NCBI RefSeq assembly: GCF_017916275.1
Contig: NZ_JAFMST010000001.1
Coordinates: forward strand, 186,001 to 250,000
DNA: 64,000 nucleotides
Source: Rubellimicrobium arenae
GTDB lineage: Bacteria > Pseudomonadota > Alphaproteobacteria > Rhodobacterales > Rhodobacteraceae
Direction of reading: 5' to 3'
The notes below the pieces were generated by a model that was given only the letters and a program-made list of their open reading frames with translations, did no database searches and had not been told where the DNA came from. Below, piece after piece: positions 39,729-48,602 of the stretch. Each line of letters begins with the position of its first letter. The stretch's first letter is position 1. Made by a program: the position numbers and the translations under genes.

Positions 39729-40712
39729 GTGGGGAGGACAGCAACTCGGAAACGGACAACTCCTGTGGCACGGATCGAGGCGGACGCCTCCATTGATCTT
39801 GACGACCTCGACCTTCACCGTCTTCGCGTCAGGTCGGAGAAATCCAGTTTTCTCGACGACATCTCGGTTCGCCTGAATGGCGAAAGGTATCAGGATGTCT
39901 ACGAGGTGCTGTCGAACGACGGGAGCATCAGCAGCGACTTCGGTGGCAAGCGACTGGTTTTCGACGACGAGCAGCAGCGGCTCGTCGATGGATCCGTCAC
40001 CGGGATCGTGGAATTCATCTACCAGGGTTCGAACCAGTGGAAACTCTGGTGGAGCCTTCAAGGTGTGGAACTTCCGGCGGTCAAACTCTGGAGCGCCTCG
40101 CTGACCGTCTCGGCCAAGGACGACGCTGCGATCGTCCGGGCCGCACTCTCCGGCGACGACAGCTTCCGATTGTCGGATCAGTCGGATCGGGCAAGGGGTT
40201 TCGACGGCAATGATACGCTTGAGGGACGCGGAGGCGACGATTCGCTCTTTGGCGGAGCAGGCCAGGACAGCATTTCTGGTGGTGCTGGCCACGACGTCCT
40301 GAATGGAGGAGACGGCGGCGACGTCCTGCGGGCAGGTCGTGGGGCGGACAGCCTTGCAGGCGGTGAGGGGCGCGACGTCCTGATCGGCGGGATGGACGAC
40401 AATCCGGACGTGTTCCTGTTCAGGTCGGTCCGCGACAGCCGCATCGGTGCGGCGGACGCTGTCGAGAACTTCACCTCGGCGATCGAGAGCGGTGACCACA
40501 TCGACCTGAGGTCGATCGACTCGAACATTACGCATCAAGGCAACGATGCATTCGATTGGGCGGGAAAGGCCGCCAAGGGTCATGCCGTGTGGTGGACCGC
40601 AGCCGGGACCGATATCTTGCTCAAGGCGGACGTCGACGGCGATGCGGCGGCGGATCTCGTCATTCGGCTGCGCGACCTGGATGGCCTGTCCAGGAACGAC
40701 GTCTGGCTCTGA
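39729..40712 (+). CDS. RTX-type calcium-binding repeat protein
   Basis: 327 aa from GTG 39729 (an alternative GTG is 39765). Residues about 150-215 contain six or more GGxGxDxL nonapeptides (GFDGNDTLEGRGGDDSLFGG, AGQDSISGGAGHDVLNGGDG). The C-terminal part (DAVENFTSAIESGDHIDLRS ... GDAAADLVIRLRDLDGLSRN) is the serralysin-like end used as a type I secretion signal. The N-terminal 140 residues are of unknown function. No type I exporter genes are nearby. It lies convergent to the enolase-superfamily gene. Confidence 0.82.
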   Translation: MGRTATRKRTTPVARIEADASIDLDDLDLHRLRVRSEKSSFLDDISVRLNGERYQDVYEVLSNDGSISSDFGGKRLVFDDEQQRLVDGSVTGIVEFIYQGSNQWKLWWSLQGVELPAVKLWSASLTVSAKDDAAIVRAALSGDDSFRLSDQSDRARGFDGNDTLEGRGGDDSLFGGAGQDSISGGAGHDVLNGGDGGDVLRAGRGADSLAGGEGRDVLIGGMDDNPDVFLFRSVRDSRIGAADAVENFTSAIESGDHIDLRSIDSNITHQGNDAFDWAGKAAKGHAVWWTAAGTDILLKADVDGDAAADLVIRLRDLDGLSRNDVWL

Positions 40713-40730
40713 GGCGGCGACCCCGCAGGC

Positions 40731-41957
40731 TCAGGTCCGCGGGGCGCCACCCTCGAAGATGGCGTGGCCACGGTAATCCACCTCGGCCTCCTGCATCTGC
40801 AGATGGAGGCCGTCGCCTCTGAACGGATGGGCGCGGGCCAGGTCTTCGTCCACATCGATCCCAAGGCCAGGGCCGTCGGGCAGGCGGATGTAGCCATCCT
40901 CGATCCGGATGTTTCCCCTGATCAGCCGGTCGTGGAAGTCGGTCTCGATGGTCTCGGCCATGAGGCAATTGGGGATCGCAGCGCAAAGCTGGATGTTGGC
41001 TGCCCACTCCACGGGCCCGGCATAGAGATGGGGCGCGACCTGAGCGTTGGCGGCTTCGGCCAGGGCGGCGATCTTGCGGGTCTCCCAGATGCCCCCGGAC
41101 CGTCCCAGCGCCGGTTGCAGGATGGCCGTGCCGGCTGCGAGCGCCTGCGCGAACTCGCGCTTGGTCGTCAGCCGCTCTCCTGTGGCGACCGGGATGCGGA
41201 CGGCGCGCGCCACCTGGGCGAGCGACTCCATGTCGTCGGGCGGCACCGGCTCCTCGTACCAGAGCGGGCTGTAGGGCTCGATCGCGGCACCCATCCGGAT
41301 CGCGCCGCCGGTCGCGAACTGGCCATGGGTGCCGAACAGGAGATCGGCCCGGTCGCCCACCGCCTCCCGGATCGACCGGCAGAAGGCCACGGAGCGCGAG
41401 ATGTCGTGCATCGAGGGCATGTGGCCCGACCGGATCGTGTAAGGGCCAGCCGGGTCGAACTTCACGGCGGTGTAGCCTTTGGCCACCATGTCCTGCGCGG
41501 CCTCCGCCGCCTGGCCGGCGTCGGCCCAGAACCCCGGAAGGACATGAGCCGGACGGGTCGGATAAAGGTAGGTATAGGCCCGGATCCGTGGGCTGACCTG
41601 CCCCCCGATCAGGGCGTGCACCGGTCGGTTCCGGTCCTTGCCGACCATGTCCCAGCAGGCGATCTCCAGGCCCGAAAAGGCCCCGATCACCGTCGGGTCG
41701 GGTCTTTGGGTGAAGCCCGATGAATAGGCGCGCCGGAACATCAGCTCGACGTTCTCAGGGTTCTCGCCCGCCATGTGCCGGACGAAGACATCCCGGATGA
41801 CCGCCGCCATGGCGTCCGGCCCAACGGCGGCGGCATAGACCTCGCCCCAGCCGACGACGCCGGTGTCGGAGGTGAGCTTCACCAGGATCCAGTAGCGGCC
41901 GCCCCAACCTGGATCCGGGGGCGAGGTGACGATGATGTCGAGGCTGTCGAGTTTCAT
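40731..41957 (-). CDS. Enolase-superfamily (mandelate racemase/muconate lactonizing) enzyme
   Basis: 408 aa with the capping domain (residues 1 to about 125) and the barrel domain. Metal ligands expected in the superfamily are partly visible: EEP (E235/236) and TGER (E261), plus His310 in APHLYAGPVEWAANIQL. The first ligand position, usually Asp, reads FGTHGQ (G209, H211), and the usual QPD reads QPALGR. This resembles acid-sugar dehydratase-like members annotated galactonate dehydratase-like, but the substrate is unknown. It could form an operon with the MFS exporter gene 48 bases upstream. Confidence 0.8.
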   Translation of the reverse strand: MKLDSLDIIVTSPPDPGWGGRYWILVKLTSDTGVVGWGEVYAAAVGPDAMAAVIRDVFVRHMAGENPENVELMFRRAYSSGFTQRPDPTVIGAFSGLEIACWDMVGKDRNRPVHALIGGQVSPRIRAYTYLYPTRPAHVLPGFWADAGQAAEAAQDMVAKGYTAVKFDPAGPYTIRSGHMPSMHDISRSVAFCRSIREAVGDRADLLFGTHGQFATGGAIRMGAAIEPYSPLWYEEPVPPDDMESLAQVARAVRIPVATGERLTTKREFAQALAAGTAILQPALGRSGGIWETRKIAALAEAANAQVAPHLYAGPVEWAANIQLCAAIPNCLMAETIETDFHDRLIRGNIRIEDGYIRLPDGPGLGIDVDEDLARAHPFRGDGLHLQMQEAEVDYRGHAIFEGGAPRT

Positions 41958-42005
41958 GCCCGGATCCTGCCCGCGCCTTGGCCCGTCTGCAGGCAGGAAA
42001 CCGAC

Positions 42006-43229
42006 CTACGACGTCGCGGGCGCGGGATCTGGGCCACGCGCCCGGCGGAGCAGGAGGATGCAGGGGATCGTCAGGAGGGCCCCCAGGAGGTATGGCGCCC
42101 CATAAAGATGGCCGCCCGGGACCGAAGCGCCCCAGGCGAAGACGCTGGTCATCAGCAGCGGTCCGACGACCAGCGCCGCCGATCTGACCGAGGCGACCAC
42201 GCCCTGCGCCTCGCCCTGTGAATCCGCCGGCACCAGTCGTGAGATGCGGCCCTGAAGCGCCGGGACGGTGACCTCGGCCAGGGAGGACAGCGGGCAGAGC
42301 AGGATCGCGAGCCATCCGCCCCATGGGGTCGGGGGAAGCAGCGCATAGACGACGAACCACACGAGACCGAACAGCAGGCCGAACATGATCGTTCCCCACT
42401 CTCCGAACCAGCGCATGTAGATCCGGATGCCCTGCGCCTGGGCCCAGGCGGCAGCGATCCCGAAGGCGGCCAAGGAGATCCCGATCTCCCAGGGGGTCCA
42501 GCCGAAGGCTGCCTTGCCCCAATAGGACCAGGTGGCGACATACGAGATGTAGCTCAGGTCGAAGAGGAACAGGATGAGGAGCAGGGGGCCGACCCCGGTC
42601 AACCGGCTCACCGACCGCATCGCCCCAAGGGGATTGGCCCGCTTCAGCTCGATGGGGCGCCGCGTCGCATCCGTCACCGTCTCCGGAAGCGTCAGCGCCC
42701 CAAAGGCGAGGTTGGCAAGGGCAAGGGCCGCCGCCGCAAGGAAGGGCGCCCGGGTGCCGAGCTCCCCCAGGAGGCCGCCGATGACAGGGCCCAGGATGAA
42801 GCCACCCATGAACGCGGCCCCCAGAAGGCCGAAGGTCTGGGCGCGCTTGTCCGGGGGCGTCACGTCGGCGGCCGCGGCGTTGCAGGTCGCATGGGTCGCC
42901 GCGGCGATTCCCGCCACGACCCTCAGGAGCATGAGGACCCCCATGGACCGCGCGAATGCGCTGCCCAGATAGTCCAGGGCCATGACGGCCAGAGAGATCA
43001 GCAGCACGGGCCTGCGCCCGTAGCGGTCCGAGATCGCTCCGATGACCGGCGCGCAGAGGAACTGCATGACCGCGTAAACGGTGGCCAGGACTCCACCCCA
43101 GAGGGCGGCGTTCCCGATGGTCCCGCCCTCCACCTGCGCGATGAGGTCGGGCATTACCGGGTAGACGAGCCCGATCCCGACCGCGTCCAGGAACAGGGTC
43201 GTCATGAGAAACGGCAAGGGAGAGCGCAT
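42006..43229 (-). CDS. MFS transporter, TetA-type drug exporter family
   Basis: 407 aa with about twelve membrane helices. Motif A GAISDRYGRRPVLL follows helix 2, and motif C-like GFILGPVIGGLLGELG is in helix 5; both are typical of 12-helix proton-driven drug exporters such as TetA. The substrate cannot be read from sequence. Downstream on the same strand is the enolase-superfamily gene. Confidence 0.85.
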   Translation of the reverse strand: MRSPLPFLMTTLFLDAVGIGLVYPVMPDLIAQVEGGTIGNAALWGGVLATVYAVMQFLCAPVIGAISDRYGRRPVLLISLAVMALDYLGSAFARSMGVLMLLRVVAGIAAATHATCNAAAADVTPPDKRAQTFGLLGAAFMGGFILGPVIGGLLGELGTRAPFLAAAALALANLAFGALTLPETVTDATRRPIELKRANPLGAMRSVSRLTGVGPLLLILFLFDLSYISYVATWSYWGKAAFGWTPWEIGISLAAFGIAAAWAQAQGIRIYMRWFGEWGTIMFGLLFGLVWFVVYALLPPTPWGGWLAILLCPLSSLAEVTVPALQGRISRLVPADSQGEAQGVVASVRSAALVVGPLLMTSVFAWGASVPGGHLYGAPYLLGALLTIPCILLLRRARGPDPAPATS

Positions 43230-43326
43230 GGTGCCGAGCTAGCGCAGCGTCGCGTCGGGGGCCAGTGGGTCCCCGGACGAGAGCTCAGCCGCTGCGGGCC
43301 TGGGCCAGGCCCGGCAAGTTCCTGCC

Positions 43327-44169
43327 TTATTCGATGGCGTCCAGCCGTTGGCGGCACTTGTCCAGCCATGTCTGGAGCGCCTGGAGCGACTCCGGCTCGT
43401 CGAGAAAGGGCACATGGCCGCGCCCCGGCACCTCGACCGCGATGAGGTCAGGCCGGCGCCGCTTCATGTCCTCGAAGGTGGCGCGCGACAGCAGGTCAGA
43501 CGTTTCGCCCCGGAGCGCGGCCACCGGGAGACCGGCCAAGGCATCGAAGGCCGGCCAGAGGTCGGGCAGGGGCGTGTCCTCGGAAGGAAGGAACGCGTCG
43601 CGAAGGCGAGGGTCGTAGCGGAGGCCGAGCCCCTCCGGGGTTTCCTCGTAATGATTTCGCACCTCGTGCAGCCAGCGTTCGTGGGGCACGCCCCGGAAGC
43701 CGGTCCAGAGCTGCGCCCGCATCCGTGCCGCTTCCTCCCAGGTGGGCTGCGCCGGACGACGCCCGAGATAGCCGGCAATGACGCCAAGCCCGCGACGTTC
43801 GATCACCGGACCGATGTCGTTGAGCGCCACGCCCAGCAGCCGATCCTTGGCGGTCATCGCCAGGACCATCGCGACCAGCCCCCCGCGCGAGGTGCCGATC
43901 ACGGCGGCCCGCTGTAGGCCAAGATGGTCCAGCAGCGCCACGACATCCGCGGCCTCCTGCGGAACGGTGTAGGTGGCGGGGCCGGTCCAGTCGGACTGGC
44001 CGCGCCCCCGGGCGTCGAGCCGGATGAGGCGCACCCCCTCGAGATGCGGAGCCAGGTGGTCGAAGTCGCCCCCGTTCCGGGTCAACCCGGCCAGAGCCAG
44101 GACGGGCAGGCCATGTCCCTCATCCGTGTAGTGGAGGCTGGCGCCATCCGCGGCTCGAACAAATGGCAT
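43327..44169 (-). CDS. Alpha/beta hydrolase
   Basis: 280 aa. Nucleophile elbow GTSRGG (Ser about 94), oxyanion loop LAGLTRNGGDF, acid region LPVAALRGETSDLLS and catalytic His in GRGHVPFLDEPE (about 257). The cap domain is helical. This is the general hydrolase_1 family; substrate unknown. Its ATG overlaps the stop of the DUF1697 gene upstream. Confidence 0.88.
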   Translation of the reverse strand: MPFVRAADGASLHYTDEGHGLPVLALAGLTRNGGDFDHLAPHLEGVRLIRLDARGRGQSDWTGPATYTVPQEAADVVALLDHLGLQRAAVIGTSRGGLVAMVLAMTAKDRLLGVALNDIGPVIERRGLGVIAGYLGRRPAQPTWEEAARMRAQLWTGFRGVPHERWLHEVRNHYEETPEGLGLRYDPRLRDAFLPSEDTPLPDLWPAFDALAGLPVAALRGETSDLLSRATFEDMKRRRPDLIAVEVPGRGHVPFLDEPESLQALQTWLDKCRQRLDAIE

Positions 44170-44717
44170 CAGGCCGTTCCTTCTGCATCTGCTGCGATCC
44201 GGACCAGGTTACCGAGGGCCAGGACCGTGTTCCAATTGCGCGCCGTGTTCGGGACGCCGATTCCCTTGTCAAAGCGTGCGCCGAGGTTCGACCGACCGAA
44301 GCCGTCCGGCGTGTGGAGGTAGGCGGCCCCGTCCCGGATGGCGATCCTGTCAGGCCCGCCCAAGGCCCCCAAAGCCCCCACGCGCGCGGGATCAGGCACC
44401 CCGTCCAGGACAGCGAGGTGAAGCGTCGTCGGCGCAGCGCTGGCTTCGGGGAAGGGGTTCGACGTGATCATCCCAAGCCACGTGAACCCGTCGACCACAT
44501 GCACGGCCTTGCCAAAGCCGAACTCCGCCCGGCAAAGGTCAGCGATGCAATCCCTGACCTCTTCGCGGGCAGCGGGACTGGTCGCGACGGCGTTGCCGCT
44601 GTTGATGTAGGTGACCGCATGACCAAATCCTGCGCGGGTCAGCGCGTCCCGCAGGGGACGAGTCGGGAGCTGGGTCGGACCACCGACCCCTCGGAACAGG
44701 ATGACCCAAGCCGTCAT
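44169..44717 (-). CDS. DUF1697 family protein
   Basis: 182 aa with the family layout: opening MTAWVILFRGVGGPTQLPTR, TYINSGNAVATS, GFTWLGMITSNPFPEA, and a C-terminal TARNWNTVLALGNL. The fold is ferredoxin-like and its function is unknown. It is translationally coupled with the downstream hydrolase (one-base overlap) and starts 6 bases after the VOC gene stop. Confidence 0.85.
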   Translation of the reverse strand: MTAWVILFRGVGGPTQLPTRPLRDALTRAGFGHAVTYINSGNAVATSPAAREEVRDCIADLCRAEFGFGKAVHVVDGFTWLGMITSNPFPEASAAPTTLHLAVLDGVPDPARVGALGALGGPDRIAIRDGAAYLHTPDGFGRSNLGARFDKGIGVPNTARNWNTVLALGNLVRIAADAEGTA

Positions 44718-44723
44718 GGCGGC

Positions 44724-45164
44724 TCAGGCGTCGATGGCACTATTGAGTTCATCCCCGAGGGTGCGTTCGTAGGCCGTGACATCCATCCACATCGGCTCGA
44801 GCACGTTGCCGTCCGGATCCGAGATGCTGCGGCCGTACATGAACGGGTAGTCCTGGACCTTGCCATTGTCGCTGCCCCCGGCGCCGAGCCCCGCCTCCAT
44901 GAAACGTTCGACGGCCGCACGGCTGTCGCAGGACAGGGCCACCAAAACCGAGGTCTCGCGTGACGGATGACCGACCGGCCGGGGAGCGAACTCCGCAAAC
45001 TTGTCGCGGGCCAGAAGCATGATCTTGATCTGGTCCGAGATCACCACGCAGGCGCTGCTGTCGTCCGAGAACCGCTCATCGAAGGCGAGCCCCAGGGCCG
45101 CATAGAACGCGCGCGCCCGAGGCAGGTCGCTGATCGGCAGATTGACGAAGATATGCTGGCCCAT
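44724..45164 (-). CDS. VOC (glyoxalase/bleomycin resistance) family protein
   Basis: 146 aa from ATG 45164 (GGAGGATCC upstream). Start MGQHIFVNLPISDLPRARAF, typical of the VOC beta-alpha-beta fold, with DPDGNVLEPMWMDV near the end supplying a metal-type Glu. Family members include dioxygenases, isomerases and resistance proteins; the role here is open. First gene of a three-gene - strand unit with DUF1697 and the hydrolase. Confidence 0.85.
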   Translation of the reverse strand: MGQHIFVNLPISDLPRARAFYAALGLAFDERFSDDSSACVVISDQIKIMLLARDKFAEFAPRPVGHPSRETSVLVALSCDSRAAVERFMEAGLGAGGSDNGKVQDYPFMYGRSISDPDGNVLEPMWMDVTAYERTLGDELNSAIDA

Positions 45165-45342
45165 GTCGGATCCTCCCGGCCACCAGCCTAGAGCAGCCTG
45201 CAGGAGTAACCAAGTCCGGCGAACGGCTGAGCGGATCACCCTTGGCCGACGTCATGGGGTGCACGCCTGCCTAGCATACCGGCAGTCGATCGGCCGCCCG
45301 GATCGGTCGAGGCCACCGATCCCTGGCGAAGGTGGCCTCAGT

Positions 45343-46128
45343 TCAGAGGTTGTCCGCCTGAGGCATCCCAAGAACGTGGAACCCGCCATCCACTCGGACA
45401 ACCTCGCCGGTGGTGCAGCGGCCAGCCTCCGAGCAGAGCCAGACTGCCGTTCCTCCGATCGCATCCAGCGTCGCGTTCGAGCGGAGTGGCGCATTCGCTT
45501 CGGTGTGCCGGAAGGTCGCGCGCGCACCACCGATCGCAGCGCCGGCCAAGGTCTTCATCGGCCCCGGCGAGATCGCATTGACCCGAATGCCCTCCGGACC
45601 GAGGTCATTGGCCAGGTAGCGCACAGCCGACTCGAGCGCAGCCTTGGCTACGCCCATGACGTTGTAGTGCGGCGTCACGCGGTTCGACCCCTGGTAGGTC
45701 AGGGTCACGATGCTGCCGCCGTCGGGCATTAGCGCACGCGCCCGGCGGGCCAGATCGATCAGCGAGTAGCAGGAGATAACCATCGAGGTCTTGAAGTTCT
45801 CGCGCGTGGTGTTGATGAACCGGCCATGCAGTTCGTCCTTGTTGGAAAAGGCGATGGCATGGATCAGGATGTCGATCCGGCCCCAACGCTCCGCCACGAG
45901 GCCGAACGCCCGATCCAGGGAGGCGTCGTCGGTGACGTCCGCATCCACCAGGAAATCCGAGCCAAGCGACGCGGCCAGCGGCTTCACGCGCTTGCCGAAA
46001 GCCTCCCCCTGGTAGGTGAAGGCCAGTTCCGCCCCCGCGCCATGCAACGCTTGGGCGATGCCCCAGGCGATCGAGTGGTCATTGGCGACGCCCATGACGA
46101 GCGCGCGCTTGCCCTGAAGGTTCATCAA
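45343..46128 (-). CDS. fabI: Enoyl-ACP reductase (NADH)
   Basis: 261 aa. Reduces enoyl-ACP in the last step of each fatty-acid elongation round, in the cytosol. Visible features: NADH site MGVANDHSIAWGIAQALHGA, active-site Tyr155 and Lys162 in YNVMGVAK, and Tyr145 in LTYQGS. The C-terminal VDGGFHVLGM is typical. Length matches E. coli FabI. It is the third gene of a fabA-fabB-fabI operon, starting 10 bases after fabB. Confidence 0.96.
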   Translation of the reverse strand: MMNLQGKRALVMGVANDHSIAWGIAQALHGAGAELAFTYQGEAFGKRVKPLAASLGSDFLVDADVTDDASLDRAFGLVAERWGRIDILIHAIAFSNKDELHGRFINTTRENFKTSMVISCYSLIDLARRARALMPDGGSIVTLTYQGSNRVTPHYNVMGVAKAALESAVRYLANDLGPEGIRVNAISPGPMKTLAGAAIGGARATFRHTEANAPLRSNATLDAIGGTAVWLCSEAGRCTTGEVVRVDGGFHVLGMPQADNL

Positions 46129-46138
46129 TTATGTCCGT

Positions 46139-47371
46139 TCAATCGGAGTGTTTGCTAAGGAGCATCGACCCATTCGTCCCGCCGAAGCCAAATGAATTCG
46201 TCATGACGGTGTCGAGACCGGCATTTTCGACCAGACGCGTGGCAATCTCGCCTTCGCGCAGGGCCGGGTCGAGGTTTTCCACATTGATCGACGGTGCGAT
46301 GAAGTCGTCCTGGAGCATGAGGAGGCAGTAAATCGCTTCCTGTGCGCCGGTCGCGCCCTGGCTGTGCCCGGTCATCGACTTGGTGGAGGAGATCGGCGGA
46401 TGGTCGTCCCCAAAGACGCGGCGCACGGCCTCAACCTCAGTGACGTCGCCTACGGGGGTCGAGGTTCCGTGCGCGTTGATGTAGCTGACCGCCCGCCCCT
46501 CAGGGAGGGTGGCCATCGCCAGCCGCATCGCCCGCTCGCCGCCTTCGCCGGACGGGGCCACCATGTCCGCGCCATCCGAAGTCGCTGCGAATCCGGTCAC
46601 TTCGGCGTAGATCTTCGCGCCCCGCGCGAGCGCCCGCTCGCGCTCCTCGAGCACGACGATGGCCCCGCCGGCCGCGATCACGAACCCGTCGCGGTCGCGA
46701 TCGAAGGCACGCGAGGCGCGGGTCGGGTCATCGTTGAAGTGCGACGACATGGCGCCCATGGCGTCGAACAGGGCGGACAGCGTCCAGTCCAGCTCCTCCC
46801 CGCCGCCGGCGAACATGACGTCCTGCTTGTTCATCTGGATCTGCTCGGCGGCCGCGCCGATGCAGTGCAGCGACGTCGAGCAGGCCGAAGTGATCGAATA
46901 GTTGATTCCCTTGATCCGGAACGAGGTGGCCAGGTTGGCGCTGACGGTCGACGACATCCCGCGCGGCACCATCAGAGGGCCGATCTTCTTCGGGCTGCCC
47001 GTCTTGAGCACCGTCTGGCCGGCCGCGAACAGGTTGGAGGTCGACGGTCCGCCCGATCCGGCGATGAGGCCGGTCCGCTCATGGCTCACCTCCGCCTCGC
47101 TCAGGCCGGAGTCGGCGATGGCCTGCTCCATGGCGAGATAGGCGTAGGCCGCGCCAGGCCCCATGAACCGGAGCCGGCGCTTGTCGATGTGCTCCGACGG
47201 ATCGATCTTGATCGTGCCGGCAACCTGGGATCGGAAGCCATGCTCGGCCATGTCCTCGGACCGTTCGATGCCAGAGCGGCCGGCCTTCAGCGAGTCGAGC
47301 ACCTCGGCCACGCTGTTGCCGATCGGCGAGATGATCCCCAGTCCGGTGACGACGACCCGTCTCATGATCAA
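46139..47371 (-). CDS. fabB: Beta-ketoacyl-ACP synthase I
   Basis: 410 aa. Condenses malonyl-ACP with acyl-ACP and is needed for unsaturated fatty acids with FabA. The catalytic Cys is in [12 protein letters not shown] (C164), with His in [12 protein letters not shown] and GHSQGATGA. The [13 protein letters not shown]-terminus is characteristic. Its ATG overlaps the fabA stop (ATGA), giving coupled translation. Confidence 0.96.
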   Translation of the reverse strand: MIMRRVVVTGLGIISPIGNSVAEVLDSLKAGRSGIERSEDMAEHGFRSQVAGTIKIDPSEHIDKRRLRFMGPGAAYAYLAMEQAIADSGLSEAEVSHERTGLIAGSGGPSTSNLFAAGQTVLKTGSPKKIGPLMVPRGMSSTVSANLATSFRIKGINYSITSACSTSLHCIGAAAEQIQMNKQDVMFAGGGEELDWTLSALFDAMGAMSSHFNDDPTRASRAFDRDRDGFVIAAGGAIVVLEERERALARGAKIYAEVTGFAATSDGADMVAPSGEGGERAMRLAMATLPEGRAVSYINAHGTSTPVGDVTEVEAVRRVFGDDHPPISSTKSMTGHSQGATGAQEAIYCLLMLQDDFIAPSINVENLDPALREGEIATRLVENAGLDTVMTNSFGFGGTNGSMLLSKHSD

Positions 47372-47883
47372 CCTCCCTGTGCGGCGGCCAGGCCGACGCG
47401 CATGTCCTTGACCTCGGCGACGATCTCACCGTCGGCCTCGACGCGGCCATCAGCCACGCCCATCTTCAGCCTGCGGTCGATCACCCTCGTGAAATCAACA
47501 TGGTAGCGCACGAGCTTCCGATCGGGCTTGATCATCCCGGTCAGCTTGACCTCGCCCGCGCCCAGGGCGAATCCCTGGCCCTTCCACCCGCGCCAGCCCA
47601 GGTTGAACCCGGTCAGCTGCCACAGGCCGTCGAGCATGAGGCATCCCGGCATGACGGGATTGCCCGGAAAGTGGCATGGGAAGAACCAGAGGTCCGGGTG
47701 GATGTCCAGTTCGGCCACGACATGGCCCTTGCCGTTCGCTCCGCCGTCGTCCGATACATCGGTGATGCGGTCCATCATCAGCATGGGCGGAGCGGGTAGT
47801 TGAGCGTTGCCGAGGCCGAAGAGTTCGCCCCTGGCGCAGGCGAGGAGGGCCTCCCTGTCGAAGTGTCGCGGGAAGTCGGACAT
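47368..47883 (-). CDS. fabA: Beta-hydroxydecanoyl-ACP dehydratase/isomerase
   Basis: 171 aa from ATG 47883; an in-frame ATG at 47898 is possible. It introduces the cis double bond at the 10-carbon stage. Active-site His71 lies in [15 protein letters not shown] and Asp85 in CLMLDGLW, matching E. coli H70 and D84. It is the first gene of the fabA-fabB-fabI operon and divergent from irr, an arrangement common in Rhodobacterales. Confidence 0.96.
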   Translation of the reverse strand: MSDFPRHFDREALLACARGELFGLGNAQLPAPPMLMMDRITDVSDDGGANGKGHVVAELDIHPDLWFFPCHFPGNPVMPGCLMLDGLWQLTGFNLGWRGWKGQGFALGAGEVKLTGMIKPDRKLVRYHVDFTRVIDRRLKMGVADGRVEADGEIVAEVKDMRVGLAAAQGG

Positions 47884-47968
47884 GTGCCCCTGGTCCATCC
47901 GGTTGTTGCGCGCCGGTCGATGCCTTATCACCGGCCCGGCAACGGGGGCAAGGGTGGGGCGGCCCCGG

Positions 47969-47998
47969 TTGAATCCCCACCTGTAAACGACATATGCT
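47969..47998 (+). promoter_or_regulatory. Candidate irr promoter
   Basis: TTGAAT and TATGCT separated by 18 bases in the fabA-irr intergenic region, 35 bases before the irr start. It is a reasonable sigma-70 pair. No separate iron-control motif was identified. Confidence 0.45.
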
Positions 47999-48032
47999 TC
48001 TGGGGCTTGGAACAAGAGGGCGCGGGAGGCCG

Positions 48033-48467
48033 ATGCACGAGGACGCGATGACCTACAGGACGGCCGAGGATCGCGGAAAAGCTTGGCTTTCGCGGGGCGG
48101 ACTGCGACCGACGCGGCAACGGGTGTCGCTGGCGCAGCTTCTCGTCGGGGATGGGCGTGACCGTCACGTCACCGCCGAGAGCCTCCACCACGCCGCGACC
48201 CGCGCGGGCGAGCCTGTGTCGCTGGCCACCGTGTACAACACCCTGCGCGCGTTCTGCGACGCTGGTCTTATGCGGGAGATCACCGTCGACGGCTCCAAGA
48301 GCTATTTCGACACGAACATGACCGATCATCCGCATTTCTTCTGGGAGGAGGAAGCCCGGCTGACCGATGCGCCCGCCTCGCAGTTGGAGATCCGGCGGCT
48401 TCCCGATGCCCCCGAGGGGGCGGAGATCGCTGCGGTCGACGTGGTGATCCGGCTTCGACGGGTTTAG
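48033..48467 (+). CDS. irr: Irr-type Fur family iron response regulator
   Basis: 144 aa from ATG 48033; ATG 48048 has the better-spaced GAGG site and is an alternative. Winged-helix domain [16 protein letters not shown] and [20 protein letters not shown], then the Irr hallmark HPHFFWEEE with the HxH heme-responsive region. Irr controls iron and heme genes under iron limitation in Alphaproteobacteria. It lies next to fabA, a conserved neighbour. Confidence 0.88.
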   Translation: MHEDAMTYRTAEDRGKAWLSRGGLRPTRQRVSLAQLLVGDGRDRHVTAESLHHAATRAGEPVSLATVYNTLRAFCDAGLMREITVDGSKSYFDTNMTDHPHFFWEEEARLTDAPASQLEIRRLPDAPEGAEIAAVDVVIRLRRV

Positions 48468-48545
48468 GGGCGGCTCCCCCTCAGGCGTGATGACAGGACT
48501 GGCTCTGACTCGCTGCGCAAGCGGGGCAAGCCGATTCTCGCGCCA

Positions 48546-48574
48546 TTGCAACCTTGCCGCCGCGGGGCTATCCC
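48546..48574 (+). promoter_or_regulatory. Candidate miaB promoter
   Basis: TTGCAA and TATCCC with 17-base spacing, ending 28 bases before the miaB ATG, which would give a very short leader. Confidence 0.4.
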
Positions 48575-48602
48575 CGACCCTCGCCAGTGGAAGGCCGGAT
48601 CC

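Noticed and set aside
1-40000. tRNA gene or attachment site marking the prophage ends
   Set aside because: No tRNA-like cloverleaf with a T-loop GTTCRANNC was found, and no direct repeat pair could be assigned because the left end is outside the window.
48546-48602. Longer miaB start at 48546
   Set aside because: The first 19 residues lack family character and overlap a promoter-like pair; [12 protein letters not shown] is the conserved start.
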